Shown piece by piece: positions 28,796 to 39,437 of a stretch of 64,000 nucleotides of DNA. How positions within the stretch are numbered: position 1 is the stretch's first letter; each line of letters begins with the position of its first letter. Source of the DNA: Rhodovulum tesquicola (GTDB taxonomy: Bacteria; Pseudomonadota; Alphaproteobacteria; Rhodobacterales; Rhodobacteraceae); contig NZ_JAMYDV010000011.1 in NCBI RefSeq assembly GCF_024128855.1, forward strand, positions 1-64,000. The letters are read 5' to 3'. Position numbers and translations under genes: made by a program. Under the pieces are notes generated by a model, which ran no database searches, was not told the DNA's origin, and saw only the letters and a list, made by a program, of their open reading frames with translations.

Positions 28796-28826
28796 TGTGA
28801 TCACGCTTTTCTCGGGTGTGATCACA
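28796..28826. promoter_or_regulatory. Paired GTGATCAC operator upstream of sucC
   Basis: GTGATCAC occurs at 28797-28804 and 28818-28825, 21 bases apart, with TTT before the first and AAA after the second. This is the same layout as upstream of sdhC. The near copy ends 107 bases before the sucC ATG. The divergent PAP2 fusion gene could share it. Confidence 0.7.
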
Positions 28827-28932
28827 AAGGTCGAAAACATCGCGGAATCCCGCCGGTCCCGGCCGAAAACCATTTCGTCGCACCCTGTTCCGTGCTTAGA
28901 GATCCGGAAATCGACAAGCATGGGACAGCGTG

Positions 28933-30126
28933 ATGAACATCCACGAATATCAGGCCAAGGCCCTGTTGCGCAGCTATGGCGCGCCGGTGTCCAAGGGCCA
29001 TGTCGTCACCCGCGCCGAAGAGGCCAAGACCATCGCGGGCGAGGTTGACGGCCCGCTCTGGGTGGTCAAGGCGCAGATCCACGCGGGCGGCCGCGGCAAG
29101 GGCCATTTCCTCGAACCCGAGGCCGGCGAAAAGGGCGGCGTCCGGCTGGCCCGCTCGGTCGGAGAGGCCGCGGAAGAGGCCCGCAAGATGCTGGGCCGCA
29201 CGCTGGTCACCCACCAGACCGGCCCCGCGGGCAAGCAGGTCAGCCGCGTCTATATCGAGGCGGGTTCGGACATCGCGCGCGAGCTTTATCTCGCCATGCT
29301 GATCGACCGGCAATCCTCGCGCATCGCCTTCGTCTGCTCGACCGAGGGTGGCATGGATATCGAGGAGGTGGCCGCCAGGACCCCCGACCGCATCCTGTCC
29401 TTCACCATCGACCCCGTGACCGGCTACCAGCCCTGGCATGGCCGCCGCGTCGCCTTTGCCCTCGGCCTCGAAGGCAAGCAGATCCGGCAATGCTCGACGC
29501 TGCTGGGCCAGCTTTACAAGCTGTTCCTCGAACGCGACTGCGAGATGATCGAGATCAACCCCCTGATCGTCACCGATACCGGCGACCTGAAATGCCTCGA
29601 CGCCAAGTTCGCCTTCGATTCCAACGCGCTCTACCGGCAGGAGGACGTCCTGTCGCTGCGCGACGAGACCGAGGAAGACCCCAAGGAACTCGCCGCCTCG
29701 AAATATGACCTGAACTACATCGCGCTCGATGGCGAGATCGGCTGCATGGTCAATGGCGCGGGGCTGGCGATGGCGACCATGGACATCATCAAGCTCTACG
29801 GCGCGGAGCCCGCCAATTTCCTCGACGTGGGCGGCGGCGCGACCAAGGAGAAGGTGACCGAGGCGTTCAAGATCATCACCTCCGACCCGAACGTGAAGGG
29901 GATCCTCGTCAACATCTTCGGCGGCATCATGCGCTGCGACGTGATCGCCGAAGGCGTGGTCGAAGCCGTCCGCGAGGTCGGCCTGAAGGTGCCGCTGGTG
30001 GTCCGGCTCGAAGGCACGAATGTCGAGAAGGGCAAGGCGATCCTCAACGGCTCGGGCCTCGACGTGATCGCGGCGGACGACCTGTCGGACGCGGCGGAGA
30101 AGATTGTCAAAGCGGTGAAGGGGTAA
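28933..30126 (+). CDS. sucC: Succinyl-CoA synthetase (ADP-forming) beta subunit
   Basis: 397 residues with an N-terminal ATP-grasp domain: [57 protein letters not shown], and the CoA-ligase domain ending [22 protein letters not shown]. It makes succinate and ATP from succinyl-CoA with SucD. The ATG at 28933 is chosen over the adjacent GTG at 28930 because MNIHEYQ is the family start. First gene of sucCDAB; the paired GTGATCAC operator lies upstream. Confidence 0.98.
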   Translation: MNIHEYQAKALLRSYGAPVSKGHVVTRAEEAKTIAGEVDGPLWVVKAQIHAGGRGKGHFLEPEAGEKGGVRLARSVGEAAEEARKMLGRTLVTHQTGPAGKQVSRVYIEAGSDIARELYLAMLIDRQSSRIAFVCSTEGGMDIEEVAARTPDRILSFTIDPVTGYQPWHGRRVAFALGLEGKQIRQCSTLLGQLYKLFLERDCEMIEINPLIVTDTGDLKCLDAKFAFDSNALYRQEDVLSLRDETEEDPKELAASKYDLNYIALDGEIGCMVNGAGLAMATMDIIKLYGAEPANFLDVGGGATKEKVTEAFKIITSDPNVKGILVNIFGGIMRCDVIAEGVVEAVREVGLKVPLVVRLEGTNVEKGKAILNGSGLDVIAADDLSDAAEKIVKAVKG

Positions 30127-30131
30127 GGCGA

Positions 30132-31016
30132 ATGGCCGTTCTCGTCGACGAAAACACCAAGGTCATCTGCCAGGGCTTCACCGGCTCCCAGGGCACCTTC
30201 CACTCCGAACAGGCGATCGCCTATGGCACGAAAATGGTCGGCGGCGTGACGCCCGGAAAGGGCGGGCAGAAGCATCTCGACCTGCCGGTCTTCGATTCCT
30301 GCCACGAGGCGGTGGCGAAGACCGGGGCGAATGCCACGGTGATCTATGTCCCGCCGCCCTTTGCGGCCGACTCGATCCTCGAAGCCATCGACGCCAGGAT
30401 CCCGCTGATCGTCTGCATCACCGAAGGCATCCCGGTGCTGGACATGATGACGGTCAAGCGCGCGCTCGAAGGGTCGGATTCAGTGCTGATCGGCCCCAAC
30501 TGCCCCGGCGTCATCACGCCCGAGGCCTGCAAGATCGGCATCATGCCCGGCCATATCCACCGCCGCGGCAGCGTGGGCGTGGTCTCCCGCTCGGGCACGC
30601 TGACCTATGAGGCGGTCAAGCAGACCACCGATGTGGGCCTCGGCCAGTCCACCTGCGTCGGCATCGGCGGCGACCCGATCAAGGGGACCGAGCATATCGA
30701 CGTCCTCGAATGGTTCCTCGCCGATGACGAAACGCAAGCGATCATCATGATCGGCGAGATCGGCGGCTCGGCCGAGGAGGAAGCCGCCCAGTTCCTGCGC
30801 GACGAGGCCAGACGCGGCCGCAGGAAACCCACCGCGGGCTTCATCGCGGGCCGCACCGCACCGCCCGGCCGCCGCATGGGGCACGCGGGCGCCATCGTCG
30901 CCGGCGGCAAGGGCGGCGCCGAGGACAAGATCGAGGCGATGAAAGCCGCCGGGATCGTGGTGGCCGACAGCCCGGCACGCCTCGGCGAGGCCGTGCTGAC
31001 AGCCATCAAGGCATAA
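30132..31016 (+). CDS. sucD: Succinyl-CoA synthetase alpha subunit
   Basis: 294 residues. [28 protein letters not shown] binds Co[13 protein letters not shown] follows, [23 protein letters not shown] is the SCS-alpha signature, and the phosphorylated His lies in [15 protein letters not shown]. Five bases after sucC. A GC hairpin separates it from sucA. Confidence 0.98.
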   Translation: MAVLVDENTKVICQGFTGSQGTFHSEQAIAYGTKMVGGVTPGKGGQKHLDLPVFDSCHEAVAKTGANATVIYVPPPFAADSILEAIDARIPLIVCITEGIPVLDMMTVKRALEGSDSVLIGPNCPGVITPEACKIGIMPGHIHRRGSVGVVSRSGTLTYEAVKQTTDVGLGQSTCVGIGGDPIKGTEHIDVLEWFLADDETQAIIMIGEIGGSAEEEAAQFLRDEARRGRRKPTAGFIAGRTAPPGRRMGHAGAIVAGGKGGAEDKIEAMKAAGIVVADSPARLGEAVLTAIKA

Positions 31017-31030
31017 CCCCAGAGGGGCGC

Positions 31031-31056
31031 GCGCGGCCGTCGGGAACCGGCCGCGC
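31031..31056 (+). other. Hairpin between sucD and sucA
   Basis: GCGCGGCCG (31031-31039) and CGGCCGCGC (31048-31056) form a perfect 9-bp stem with an 8-base loop in the 66-base sucD/sucA gap. It may set the ratio of sucCD to sucAB mRNA through partial termination or processing. There is no U-run, so it is not a strong terminator. Confidence 0.45.
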
Positions 31057-31082
31057 CCCCCATACGCGCGAGGGAGGATTCC

Positions 31083-34055
31083 ATGACCGAGCAAAGCCCC
31101 AACACCGCCTTCCACGACTCGTCCTTCCTGCAAGGGCATAATGCCGAGTATGTGGAACAACTCTACGCCCGCTACGCCAACGACCCCGACACTGTCGACG
31201 AGCAATGGCGCCGCTTCTTCGCGGACCTGGGCGATGACGAGGTCTCGGTCAAGCGCGAGGCGGCGGGCCCCTCCTGGGCGCGCCGCGACTGGCCGCCCGC
31301 GCCCAATGACGACCTGACCGCCGCGCTGGATGGCCAATGGCCCGGCCTGCCCCCGGTCAGCGAGGCCCGCGCCGCCGAGGACAAGATCCGCGAAAAGGCC
31401 GAGGCACAGGGCGTCAAGGTCACCGATGACGAGATCAAGCGCGCGGTGCTCGACTCGATCCGGGCGCTGATGCTGATCCGGGCCTACCGGATACGCGGCC
31501 ATCTGGTCGCCGATCTGGACCCGCTGGGCCTGCGCAACGCCACGCCGCACCCGGAACTCGACCCCGGCTCCTACGGCTTCACCGATGCCGACATGGACCG
31601 GCCCATCTTCATCGACAACGTGCTGGGCCTTCAGGTCGCCTCGCTGCGCGAGATCCTCGCCATCGTGAAACGCACCTATTGCGGCACCTTCGCGCTGCAA
31701 TACATGCACATTTCCGACCCCGAGCAATCCGCCTGGCTCAAGGAACGGATCGAGGGCTACGGCAAGGAAATCAAGTTCACCCGCGAAGGCCGCCGCGCGA
31801 TCCTGAACAAGCTGGTCGAGGCCGAGGGCTTCGAGAAGTTCCTGCATGTGAAATACATGGGCACCAAGCGGTTCGGCCTTGACGGCGGCGAGGCGCTGAT
31901 CCCGGCGATGGAACAGATCATCAAGCGCGGCGGCGCGCTGGGGGTCCGGGAAATCGCCATCGGCATGCCGCACCGGGGCCGCCTGTCGGTTCTGGCCAAT
32001 GTGATGGGCAAACCCTATCGCGCGATCTTCCACGAATTCCAGGGCGGCAGCTTCAAGCCCGAGGATGTGGACGGTTCGGGCGACGTGAAATACCACCTTG
32101 GCGCGTCAAGCGACCGGGAATTCGACGGCAATGTGGTGCACCTGTCGCTGACCGCGAATCCCTCGCATCTCGAGGCGGTGAACCCCGTGGTGCTGGGCAA
32201 GACGCGCGCCAAGCAGGAACAGGCGAACGACCGCGAGCGGCGCACCGTTCTGCCGCTGCTGCTGCATGGCGATGCGGCCTTTGCGGGCCAGGGCGTCGTG
32301 GCGGAATGTTTCGGCATGTCGGGGCTGGTCGGCCATCGCACCGGCGGCACGATCCATATCGTCGTGAACAACCAGATCGGCTTTACCACCGCACCGCATT
32401 TCAGCCGGTCCAGCCCCTATCCCACCGATATCGCGCTGATGGTCGAGGCGCCGATCTTCCACGTCAATGGCGACGACCCCGAGGCGGTGACCCATGCCGC
32501 CAAGGTCGCCATCGAGTTCCGCCAGAAATTCGGGCGTGACGTGGTGATCGACATGTTCTGCTATCGCCGCTTCGGCCATAACGAGGGGGATGAGCCGATG
32601 TTCACCAACCCCCTGATGTATCAGAAGATCAAGAAGCACAAGACGACGCTGCAACTCTATACCGAACGTCTGGTGGCCGACGGGCTGATCCCCGAGGGCG
32701 AGATCGAGGACATGAAGGCCGCGTTCCAGTCGCATCTGAACGAGGAATTCGAGGCCGGCAAGGAGTACAAGCCGAACAAGGCCGACTGGCTGGACGGCCG
32801 CTGGTCCCATATCAAGCGCGGCGGCGGCGATGATTACCAGCGCGGCGATACCGCGATCTCCGAAGAGACGATGCAGGCGATCGGCCAGGGCCTGACCACC
32901 GTGCCCGAGGGCTTCGACCTGCACAAGACGGTGGGCCGGTTGCTCGACGCCAAGCGCGAGATGTTCGGTTCCGGCAAGGGGTTCGACTGGGCCACCGCCG
33001 AGGCGCTGGCCTTCGGCAGCCTGCTGACCGAGGGCTACCCGGTGCGTCTGGCGGGCCAGGACTCGATCCGCGGCACCTTTTCCCAGCGCCATTCCGCGCT
33101 GATCGACCAGAACACCGAGGAACGCTATTTCCCGCTGAACCATATCCGCAAGGGCCAGGCGAAATACGACGTCATCGACTCGATGCTGTCGGAATATGCC
33201 GTTCTGGGCTTCGAATACGGCTACAGCCTCGCCGAACCCAACGCCCTGGTGATGTGGGAGGCGCAATTCGGCGATTTCGCCAATGGCGCGCAGATCATGT
33301 TCGACCAGTTCATTTCCTCGGGCGAACGCAAATGGCTGCGCATGTCGGGCCTTGTCGTCCTGCTGCCCCATGGCTTCGAGGGCCAGGGCCCGGAACACAG
33401 TTCCGCCCGCCTCGAACGCTTCCTGCAGATGTCGGCCGAGGATAACTGGATCGTCGCCAATTGCTCGACGCCCGCCAACTATTTCCACATCCTGCGCCGC
33501 CAGTTGCACCGCAGCTTCCGCAAGCCGTTGATCCTGATGACGCCGAAATCGCTCCTGCGCCACCGGCTGGCGGTGTCCGAGGCCAAGGCCTTCCTGACCG
33601 GCTCCTCCTTCCACCGGGTGCTCTGGGACGACGCCGAAACCCACCGCGCCTCGGACTTCAAGCTGAAACCCGACGCCGAGATCCGCCGCGTCGTGCTCTG
33701 CTCCGGCAAGGTCTATTACGACCTTCTGGAAGAACGCGACGCCCGCGGGCTGGACGATGTCTACCTCTTGCGGATCGAACAATTCTACCCCTTCCCGGCG
33801 CTGAGCCTGGTGAAGGAGCTTGAACGCTTCCACGACGCCGAAGTGGTCTGGTGCCAGGAAGAGCCCAAGAACCAGGGCGCCTGGTCCTTCATCGAGCCCA
33901 ATCTCGAATGGGTGCTGACCCGCATCAACGCCCGCCACCACCGCCCGCATTATGTCGGCCGCCCCGCCGCCGCCTCGCCCGCCACCGGGCTCGCCAGCCA
34001 GCACAAGGCCCAACAAGCCGCGCTCGTCAACGACGCGCTCACCATCGAAGGGTGA
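31083..34055 (+). CDS. sucA: 2-oxoglutarate dehydrogenase E1 component
   Basis: 990 residues, full length. The short N-terminal helix that binds E2 ([40 protein letters not shown]) is followed by a thiamine-dependent E1 core: [30 protein letters not shown], the TPP motif VNGDDPEAV...[27 protein letters not shown], and [18 protein letters not shown]. Decarboxylates 2-oxoglutarate in the TCA cycle. GGGAGGA precedes the ATG; sucB follows after four bases. Confidence 0.98.
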   Translation: MTEQSPNTAFHDSSFLQGHNAEYVEQLYARYANDPDTVDEQWRRFFADLGDDEVSVKREAAGPSWARRDWPPAPNDDLTAALDGQWPGLPPVSEARAAEDKIREKAEAQGVKVTDDEIKRAVLDSIRALMLIRAYRIRGHLVADLDPLGLRNATPHPELDPGSYGFTDADMDRPIFIDNVLGLQVASLREILAIVKRTYCGTFALQYMHISDPEQSAWLKERIEGYGKEIKFTREGRRAILNKLVEAEGFEKFLHVKYMGTKRFGLDGGEALIPAMEQIIKRGGALGVREIAIGMPHRGRLSVLANVMGKPYRAIFHEFQGGSFKPEDVDGSGDVKYHLGASSDREFDGNVVHLSLTANPSHLEAVNPVVLGKTRAKQEQANDRERRTVLPLLLHGDAAFAGQGVVAECFGMSGLVGHRTGGTIHIVVNNQIGFTTAPHFSRSSPYPTDIALMVEAPIFHVNGDDPEAVTHAAKVAIEFRQKFGRDVVIDMFCYRRFGHNEGDEPMFTNPLMYQKIKKHKTTLQLYTERLVADGLIPEGEIEDMKAAFQSHLNEEFEAGKEYKPNKADWLDGRWSHIKRGGGDDYQRGDTAISEETMQAIGQGLTTVPEGFDLHKTVGRLLDAKREMFGSGKGFDWATAEALAFGSLLTEGYPVRLAGQDSIRGTFSQRHSALIDQNTEERYFPLNHIRKGQAKYDVIDSMLSEYAVLGFEYGYSLAEPNALVMWEAQFGDFANGAQIMFDQFISSGERKWLRMSGLVVLLPHGFEGQGPEHSSARLERFLQMSAEDNWIVANCSTPANYFHILRRQLHRSFRKPLILMTPKSLLRHRLAVSEAKAFLTGSSFHRVLWDDAETHRASDFKLKPDAEIRRVVLCSGKVYYDLLEERDARGLDDVYLLRIEQFYPFPALSLVKELERFHDAEVVWCQEEPKNQGAWSFIEPNLEWVLTRINARHHRPHYVGRPAAASPATGLASQHKAQQAALVNDALTIEG

Positions 34056-34059
34056 TCCC

Positions 34060-35565
34060 ATGTCCACCGAAGTCCGCGTGCCCACCCTGGGCGAAAGCGT
34101 CACCGAAGCCACCGTCGCCACCTGGTTCAAGAAACCCGGCGATCCCGTCGCCGCCGACGAGATGCTGTGCGAGCTGGAAACCGACAAGGTGACGGTCGAG
34201 GTGCCCGCCCCCGCCGCCGGAACGCTGGGCGAGATCGTCGCCCCCGAGGGCGAGACCGTCTCGGTCGACGCGCTGCTCGCCACCATCACCGAGGGCGCCG
34301 CGAAACCCGCCGCGGGCAAGGCCAGGGCCGCCCGGCCCGACGCCGCCCCCCAGGCCGCGCAGGACATCGCCGTCATGGTCCCCACGCTTGGCGAAAGCGT
34401 GGCCGAGGCGACCGTCTCGACCTGGTTCAAGGCCCAGGGCGACCATGTCGAGCGGGACGAGATCCTGTGCGAGCTGGAAACCGACAAGGTCTCGGTCGAG
34501 GTGCCCGCGCCTGCCGCCGGAACCCTTGGCGCGATCCTCGCCGCCGAGGGTACCACGGTTGCCGCGGGCGGCCAGCTGGCCACGCTGGTCGCGGGCGAAG
34601 GCGCCGCCGCATCCCCCGCGCCCAAACCCGCCGCGGCGCCCGCCCCGACCACCGGCAAGGATATCGAACACGCCCCCTCGGCAAAGAAACTGATGGCCGA
34701 AAAGGGCCTCTCCCCCGATGCCGTGACCGGCTCCGGCCGCGACGGCCGCATCATGAAAGAGGATGTCATGCGCGCCGCCGAGGCCCCGAAACCCGCCCCC
34801 AGACCCGCCGAACCGCCCAGACCCGCCCCCGACGCCGCCCGCGCCCCGATCCCCGCCGAGGATGCCGCGCGCGAGGAACGGGTGCGCATGACCCGCCTGC
34901 GCCAGACCATCGCGCGCCGGCTCAAGGACGCGCAGAACAGCGCGGCGATGCTGACCACCTATAACGAGATCGACATGTCCGGCGTCATGGCGCTGCGCAA
35001 GGAATACAAGGATCTCTTCGAAAAGAAGCACGGCGTCAAACTCGGCTTCATGTCCTTCTTCACCAAGGCCTGCTGCCACGCGCTCGCCGAAGTGCCCGAG
35101 GTCAATGCCGAGATCGACGGCACCGACATCGTCTACAAGCAATTCGTCCATATGGGCATCGCCGTCGGCACCCCCTCGGGCCTCGTCGTGCCGGTGCTGC
35201 GCAATGCCCACGCCATGGGCTTCGCCGAGATCGAGAAACGCATCGCCGAACTGGGCATCCGCGCCCGCGACGGCAAGCTGTCGATGGCCGAAATGCAGGG
35301 CGGCACCTTCACCATCTCGAATGGCGGCGTCTACGGCTCGCTGATGTCCTCGCCCATCCTCAACCCGCCGCAATCGGGCATCCTGGGGATGCACAAGATC
35401 CAGGACCGCCCCGTGGTCGTCGCCGGCCAGATCGTCATCCGCCCGATGATGTACCTCGCGCTCAGCTACGACCACCGGATCGTGGACGGCAAGGGCGCGG
35501 TGACCTTCCTCGTGCGGGTGAAGGAGGCGCTGGAGGATCCGAGAAGGCTGTTGATGGATTTGTGA
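34060..35565 (+). CDS. sucB: Dihydrolipoyl succinyltransferase (E2) with two lipoyl domains
   Basis: 501 residues. Two lipoyl domains come first, each with ELETDKV: lysines 43 and 143, exactly 100 residues apart and nearly identical over about 25 residues. An Ala/Pro linker, an E3/E1-binding domain ([27 protein letters not shown], about 205-240) and the catalytic acyltransferase domain follow, ending with [13 protein letters not shown] (His472, Asp476). Most bacterial 2-oxoglutarate E2 chains have one lipoyl domain. It passes the succinyl group to CoA. Confidence 0.97.
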   Translation: MSTEVRVPTLGESVTEATVATWFKKPGDPVAADEMLCELETDKVTVEVPAPAAGTLGEIVAPEGETVSVDALLATITEGAAKPAAGKARAARPDAAPQAAQDIAVMVPTLGESVAEATVSTWFKAQGDHVERDEILCELETDKVSVEVPAPAAGTLGAILAAEGTTVAAGGQLATLVAGEGAAASPAPKPAAAPAPTTGKDIEHAPSAKKLMAEKGLSPDAVTGSGRDGRIMKEDVMRAAEAPKPAPRPAEPPRPAPDAARAPIPAEDAAREERVRMTRLRQTIARRLKDAQNSAAMLTTYNEIDMSGVMALRKEYKDLFEKKHGVKLGFMSFFTKACCHALAEVPEVNAEIDGTDIVYKQFVHMGIAVGTPSGLVVPVLRNAHAMGFAEIEKRIAELGIRARDGKLSMAEMQGGTFTISNGGVYGSLMSSPILNPPQSGILGMHKIQDRPVVVAGQIVIRPMMYLALSYDHRIVDGKGAVTFLVRVKEALEDPRRLLMDL

Positions 35566-35599
35566 GGTTGCCCTTTTGACGATGATGGCGAGGTAAGCC

Positions 35600-36001
35600 G
35601 TGGAAGAGGTCGAAAAAATTCAGGCCGAAGTCCGGCAAGCAAACATTGAAGTAATAAGGGAGATCGGCTTCTTTGCCTATCGCACTCTGATCACTCTTAA
35701 CTCGGGCGCATTCATCGTGATCCTCACCTTTGTGGCAAACGCAAAAGAGAATAGTGAGTTTGAGTTAGATTCTTTCTGGCTCAAATCGGCTATGTGGGCA
35801 TTTTTGGCTGGGATCACCCTTACCTTCTTGAGCGCAACGGTTGCCTACCTCCAGGCTCAGCTGAACCTATTAAATAAGTCACTTCCATTAGGTTCTGGGG
35901 CGGCCGGGCATTTGGTATGGCTCCTTACACCTGTCATCCTCGCATTCCTCGCATTCGTAATTGGTGGGGTTTTCGCAATTTCTGGAATCACAGCAAAATG
36001 A
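35600..36001 (+). CDS. AT-rich orphan membrane protein inside the suc operon
   Basis: 133 residues, no family recognised. A helical N-terminal part (MEEVEKIQAEVRQANIEVIREIG) leads to a first hydrophobic segment (ITLNSGAFIVILTFV), a second (LKSAMWAFLAGITLTFLSATVAYL) and a third (LLTPVILAFLAFVIGGVFAI). The DNA is clearly more AT-rich than sucB and MAPEG on either side, which suggests a recent insert. GTG start at 35600 with GGCGAGG nine bases upstream. Its stop overlaps the MAPEG start (ATGA), so the operon frame is kept. Confidence 0.7.
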   Translation: MEEVEKIQAEVRQANIEVIREIGFFAYRTLITLNSGAFIVILTFVANAKENSEFELDSFWLKSAMWAFLAGITLTFLSATVAYLQAQLNLLNKSLPLGSGAAGHLVWLLTPVILAFLAFVIGGVFAISGITAK

Positions 36002-36393
36002 CCCCCGAACTCTATGCCCTCGCCCTCGCCATCCTGCTCCAGGCCGTCCAGCTCATCCTTCTGGCGATCCCCGCCAATATGGAACTGGGCGCCAACTACA
36101 CCGCCGGTCCGCGCGACACGCCGCCCGAACGGCCGCTCTCGCCCCGCACCGCCCGGATGCAGCGCGCGCTGAACAACCATTTCGAGGCGCTGATCCTCTT
36201 CACCGCCGCCACCGCGCTGGTCACCCTCTCGGGCCAGTCCTCGCTCTTCACCGCCATCTGCGCCTTCACCTATCTCGGCGCCCGCATCCTCTATGTCCCG
36301 GCCTATGTCCGCGGCTGGGTGCCCGGCCGGTCGATCCTCTGGGCCGTGGGGTTCTTCGCCACGCTGCTGATGACGCTGGCCGCACTCCTGTGA
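35998..36393 (+). CDS. MAPEG family membrane protein
   Basis: 131 residues with four membrane helices. MTPELYALALAILLQAVQLI, then RMQRALNNHFEALILFTAATAL (the conserved R-A-x-x-N-x-x-E motif of MAPEG), then YLGARILYVPAYVRGW. MAPEG proteins conjugate or reduce lipids with glutathione in eukaryotes; bacterial roles are mostly unknown. The ATG overlaps the upstream stop. The suc operon seems to end its first part here, with a repeat element and hairpins after the stop. Confidence 0.9.
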   Translation: MTPELYALALAILLQAVQLILLAIPANMELGANYTAGPRDTPPERPLSPRTARMQRALNNHFEALILFTAATALVTLSGQSSLFTAICAFTYLGARILYVPAYVRGWVPGRSILWAVGFFATLLMTLAALL

Positions 36394-36462
36394 CTTCTTC
36401 TGGCCGGAAATATCCTCGGGGGGGGCCGCGCCAGGGGCGCGGCGGGGGGCAGACGGCCCCCC
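36394..36462 (+). terminator. 3' repeat element and two hairpins behind the MAPEG gene
   Basis: The 22-bp element (CTTCTTCTGGCCGG then AAATATCC) at 36394-36415 begins directly after the TGA and is identical to the copy behind proS. Two GC hairpins follow: GCCGCGCC/GGCGCGGC at 36425-36443 and GGGGGGC/GCCCCCC at 36444-36462. No U-tract; a 3'-end role is inferred from position. Confidence 0.55.
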
Positions 36463-36488
36463 TGCCCCGGTCCGAGACCCGAAAGAAG

Positions 36489-36529
36489 TCCGATGAAATT
36501 CCGATGAAAGTCCGATCGAATTCCGACAG
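36489..36529 (+). repeat. 11-bp-period direct repeat upstream of lpd
   Basis: TCCGATGAAAT, TCCGATGAAAG, TCCGATCGAAT and TCCGACAG start every 11 bases and end 25 bases before the lpd ATG. The same unit in the same orientation lies upstream of lepA (2778-2818). Confidence 0.6.
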
Positions 36530-36553
36530 CCCGAACCGGCAAGGGAGACCGCA

Positions 36554-37942
36554 ATGGCAAGCTATGACGTGATCATCATCGGCGCCGGCCCCGGCGGCTA
36601 TGTCTGCGCCATCCGCTGCGCGCAACTCGGCCTGAAAACCGCCTGCGTCGAAGGCCGCGAGACCTTGGGCGGCACCTGCCTGAACGTGGGCTGCATCCCC
36701 TCCAAGGCGCTGCTGCATGCCTCCCACCAACTCCATGAATCCCAACACAATTTCGAGAAGATGGGGCTGAAGGGCGCGGCCCCCAAGGTGGACTGGACCC
36801 AGATGCTCGCCTACAAGGACGAGGTCATCGCCCAGAACACCAAGGGCATCGAATTCCTGTTCAAGAAGAACAAGATCGACTGGATCAAGGGCTGGGCCAC
36901 GATCCCCGAACCCGGGCTGGTCACCGTCGGCGACGAGACCCACAAGGCGAAAAACATCGTGATCGCAACAGGTTCCGAACCCGCCACCCTTCCGGGGATC
37001 GAGATCGACGAGAAGCTGATCGTCTCCTCCACCGGCGCGCTGTCCCTGCCGAAGATCCCGAAGAAACTGGTCGTGATCGGCGCAGGCGTGATCGGGCTGG
37101 AACTGGGCTCCGTCCATGCCCGTCTCGGCACGCAGGTGACGGTGCTGGAATATCTCGACCAGATCACCCCCGGCCTGGATGCCGAGATCGCCCGCAGCTT
37201 CCGATCCATCCTGAAGAAACAAGGGCTTGAGATCATCACCGGCGCCGCCGTCCAGTCCGCCGAGGCGCTGAAGACCAAGGCAAAGGTGACCTACAAGCTC
37301 CGCAAGGATGACAGCACCCACCAGGTGGACGGCGATGTGGTCCTCGTCGCCACGGGGCGCAAACCCTTCACCCAGGGCCTCGGCCTCGACGCGCTGGGGG
37401 TGGACCTGACCCAACGCGGCCAGATCGCGACGGACGGCCAGTACAAGACCTCCGTCAACGGGCTTTACGCCATCGGCGACGCAATCGAGGGCCCCATGCT
37501 CGCCCACAAGGCCGAGGACGAGGGCATGGCCGTCGCGGAAATCCTCGCGGGCCAGAAAGGCCATGTGAATTATGGGGTTATCCCCGGCGTGATCTATACC
37601 GCGCCCGAGGTGGCGGCGGTCGGCGCGACCGAGGAAAGCCTGAAGGAAGCAGGCCGCGCCTACAAGGTCGGCAAGTTCTCCTTCATGGGCAATGGCCGGG
37701 CCAAGGCGATGTTCGCCGCCGACGGATTCGTCAAGATCCTGGCCGACGCGGAAACCGACCGCATCCTCGGCGCCCATATCCTGGGCCCCAATGCGGGCGA
37801 GCTGATCCACGAGATCTGCGTCGCGATGGAATTCGGCGCCTCCGCCGAAGACCTCGCCCGCACCTGCCACGCCCACCCCACCTGTTCCGAAGCGGTGCGC
37901 GAGGCGGCGCTCGCCTGCGGCGACGGGGCAATCCACAGCTAG
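36554..37942 (+). CDS. lpdA: Dihydrolipoyl dehydrogenase (E3)
   Basis: 462 residues. FAD-binding [19 protein letters not shown], redox disulfide in [22 protein letters not shown]-binding [20 protein letters not shown], and the C-terminal dimer domain with the catalytic His-Glu pair in [14 protein letters not shown]. Reoxidises lipoamide of the 2-oxoglutarate complex made by sucAB. GGGAGACC precedes the ATG. Convergent with the GntR gene. Confidence 0.97.
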   Translation: MASYDVIIIGAGPGGYVCAIRCAQLGLKTACVEGRETLGGTCLNVGCIPSKALLHASHQLHESQHNFEKMGLKGAAPKVDWTQMLAYKDEVIAQNTKGIEFLFKKNKIDWIKGWATIPEPGLVTVGDETHKAKNIVIATGSEPATLPGIEIDEKLIVSSTGALSLPKIPKKLVVIGAGVIGLELGSVHARLGTQVTVLEYLDQITPGLDAEIARSFRSILKKQGLEIITGAAVQSAEALKTKAKVTYKLRKDDSTHQVDGDVVLVATGRKPFTQGLGLDALGVDLTQRGQIATDGQYKTSVNGLYAIGDAIEGPMLAHKAEDEGMAVAEILAGQKGHVNYGVIPGVIYTAPEVAAVGATEESLKEAGRAYKVGKFSFMGNGRAKAMFAADGFVKILADAETDRILGAHILGPNAGELIHEICVAMEFGASAEDLARTCHAHPTCSEAVREAALACGDGAIHS

Positions 37943-37949
37943 GCCCCGC

Positions 37950-38600
37950 TCAGGTGGCCAGCATCCGCAGCCCCTGGGTCACGTCGGTCCGGATCGCCAG
38001 CCGCAGCGCGGGTTCATCGCCCGCCCGCAGCGCCGCCAGGATCATCCGGTGGTGCTGCGGCGGCTCGGTCCGGCCCAGGCGTCCGTAAAGCGCGCGCATG
38101 GTGGGGCCGAGTTGCAGCCAGACGGTTTCGGCCATGGCCAGCATCGCGGGCGCCTGCGCGCGCAGGTAAAGCGCGCGGTGAAACTCCAGATTGGTGCGGA
38201 TGAATCCCACCGCATCGCCGCGCGCCACCACCTCGCCGATCTCGGCATTGATCTTCTGCATCCGCTCGATCAGCGCCATATGGGCACGCGGCAGCGCGCG
38301 GCTGGCGAGTTCCGGCTCCAGCAGGGCGCGCAGGGCGGCCAGTTCCTCGATCCGCTCGTTCGACAACTCGGGCGTCGCGACCCGCCCCGAGGAGGACAGC
38401 GTCAGCGCGCCTTCGGCCACCAGTCGGCGCACCGCCTCGCGCGCGGGGGTCATCGACACGCCGAATTGCCGCCCGATGCCGCGCAAGGTCAGCGCGGCCC
38501 CCGGGGTCAGTTCCCCGTGCATGATCTGGGTTCTGAGCGTGCGGTAAAGCCGGTCATGGGCCGCGGTGCCCGTCTCGCCCGGCCGGGTCTGGATCAGCAT
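37950..38600 (-). CDS. GntR-family transcriptional regulator (FCD type)
   Basis: 216 residues. The winged helix-turn-helix (LRTQIMHGELTPGAALTLRGIGRQFGVSMTPAREAVRRLVAEGALTL) is followed by an all-helical FCD-like effector domain (RNE.. type: LRALLEPELASRALPRA, GFIRTNLEFHRALYLRAQAP, HHRMILAALRAGDEPALRLAIRTDV) with His and Asp that may hold a metal and a carboxylate. It lies beside lpd, and its own start region contains a GTGATCAC site matching the sdh and suc operators. It may correspond to the TCA regulator AkgR reported in Rhodobacter; that link is from memory. Confidence 0.93.
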   Translation of the reverse strand: MLIQTRPGETGTAAHDRLYRTLRTQIMHGELTPGAALTLRGIGRQFGVSMTPAREAVRRLVAEGALTLSSSGRVATPELSNERIEELAALRALLEPELASRALPRAHMALIERMQKINAEIGEVVARGDAVGFIRTNLEFHRALYLRAQAPAMLAMAETVWLQLGPTMRALYGRLGRTEPPQHHRMILAALRAGDEPALRLAIRTDVTQGLRMLAT

Positions 38601-38609
38601 GGATCGACT

Positions 38610-38617
38610 GTGATCAC
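38610..38617. promoter_or_regulatory. Single GTGATCAC site in front of the GntR gene
   Basis: The palindrome is centred about 13 bases before the GntR start codon, overlapping its ribosome binding region, a position suited to autorepression. No second copy lies 21 bases to either side. Confidence 0.55.
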
Positions 38618-38631
38618 GGGCGCGTCAAACG

Positions 38632-39324
38632 TCAATCGCCGAAGCGCACCCGATGCAGCGCCGCCCCGTTCGCGCGCAGCCAGGACCGCGGGGCGGCATA
38701 GTCGGGCATCAACCGGCGCACCACGGCCCAGTAGGCGGGGGAATGGTTCATCTCGGCCAGATGCGCGACCTCGTGGGCGGCGACGTAATCCAGCACCTGC
38801 GGCGGCGCCATGATGAGCCGCCAGGAAAACATCAGATCCCCCCGCGACGTGCAGGACCCCCAGCGCGAGCGGGTGTCGCGCAACGTCAGCCGTCCATAGG
38901 GGCGGCCCAGTGCGCCCGCGTGGCGGTCCACGGCCTCGGCCAGCGCGGCCCGGGCCTCGGCCTTGAGGAAGGCCTGCACCCGGCCCGCCACGCCCGCCGC
39001 GGGGCCGGGCACCGCCAGCGCCTCGTCGATCAGGCGCGGCGCGCGGCCGGGTCCGGTCACGATGGGCAGCGCGCGGCCGCGGAACGGCACGGTTCCGCCC
39101 AGCGCAACGGCGTGATCGTCGGGCCGTGCGGCCAGGTGGCCGCGGATCCAGCCCTCCTTTTCGCGCAGGAAGGCCAGCCCCTCGGCCATCGGCGCGCGGC
39201 GGGGCAGGGTCAGCGTCACCCGCCCGTCAAGCTGCGAGATGCGCAGCGAATAGCGCCGCGCCCGCGCCGACCGGCGCAGCGCGACCTCAAGCGGGGGATC
39301 GCCGGGAAGGCGCGTGCTGTCCAT
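38632..39324 (-). CDS. YgjP/SprT-like zinc metallopeptidase (DUF45)
   Basis: 230 residues. The zinc motif HEVAHLAEMNHSPAYW (H184, H188 and a later His) and RDTRSRWGSCTSRGDLMFSWRLIMAPPQVLDYVAAHE match the YgjP/DUF45 metallopeptidase domain. The N-terminus (YSLRISQLDGRVTLTLPRRA) is the usual small beta domain. Cytoplasmic protein, substrate unknown. It starts upstream of the GntR gene on the same strand. Confidence 0.9.
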   Translation of the reverse strand: MDSTRLPGDPPLEVALRRSARARRYSLRISQLDGRVTLTLPRRAPMAEGLAFLREKEGWIRGHLAARPDDHAVALGGTVPFRGRALPIVTGPGRAPRLIDEALAVPGPAAGVAGRVQAFLKAEARAALAEAVDRHAGALGRPYGRLTLRDTRSRWGSCTSRGDLMFSWRLIMAPPQVLDYVAAHEVAHLAEMNHSPAYWAVVRRLMPDYAAPRSWLRANGAALHRVRFGD

Positions 39325-39437
39325 CTCTGCCTCGTCCGATTTCCCGCTTCAATAGCATTCCAAAAGGGCTTTGACACGTCGGGGGACTTGTGGCAGGTGG
39401 CTGCAACCGCAAAGACATCACCCCCGAGAGGACCTCC

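Noticed and set aside
36444-36462. Possible intrinsic terminator
   Set aside because: The stem lacks a U-tract; kept only as part of a 3'-end region, not as a proven Rho-independent terminator.
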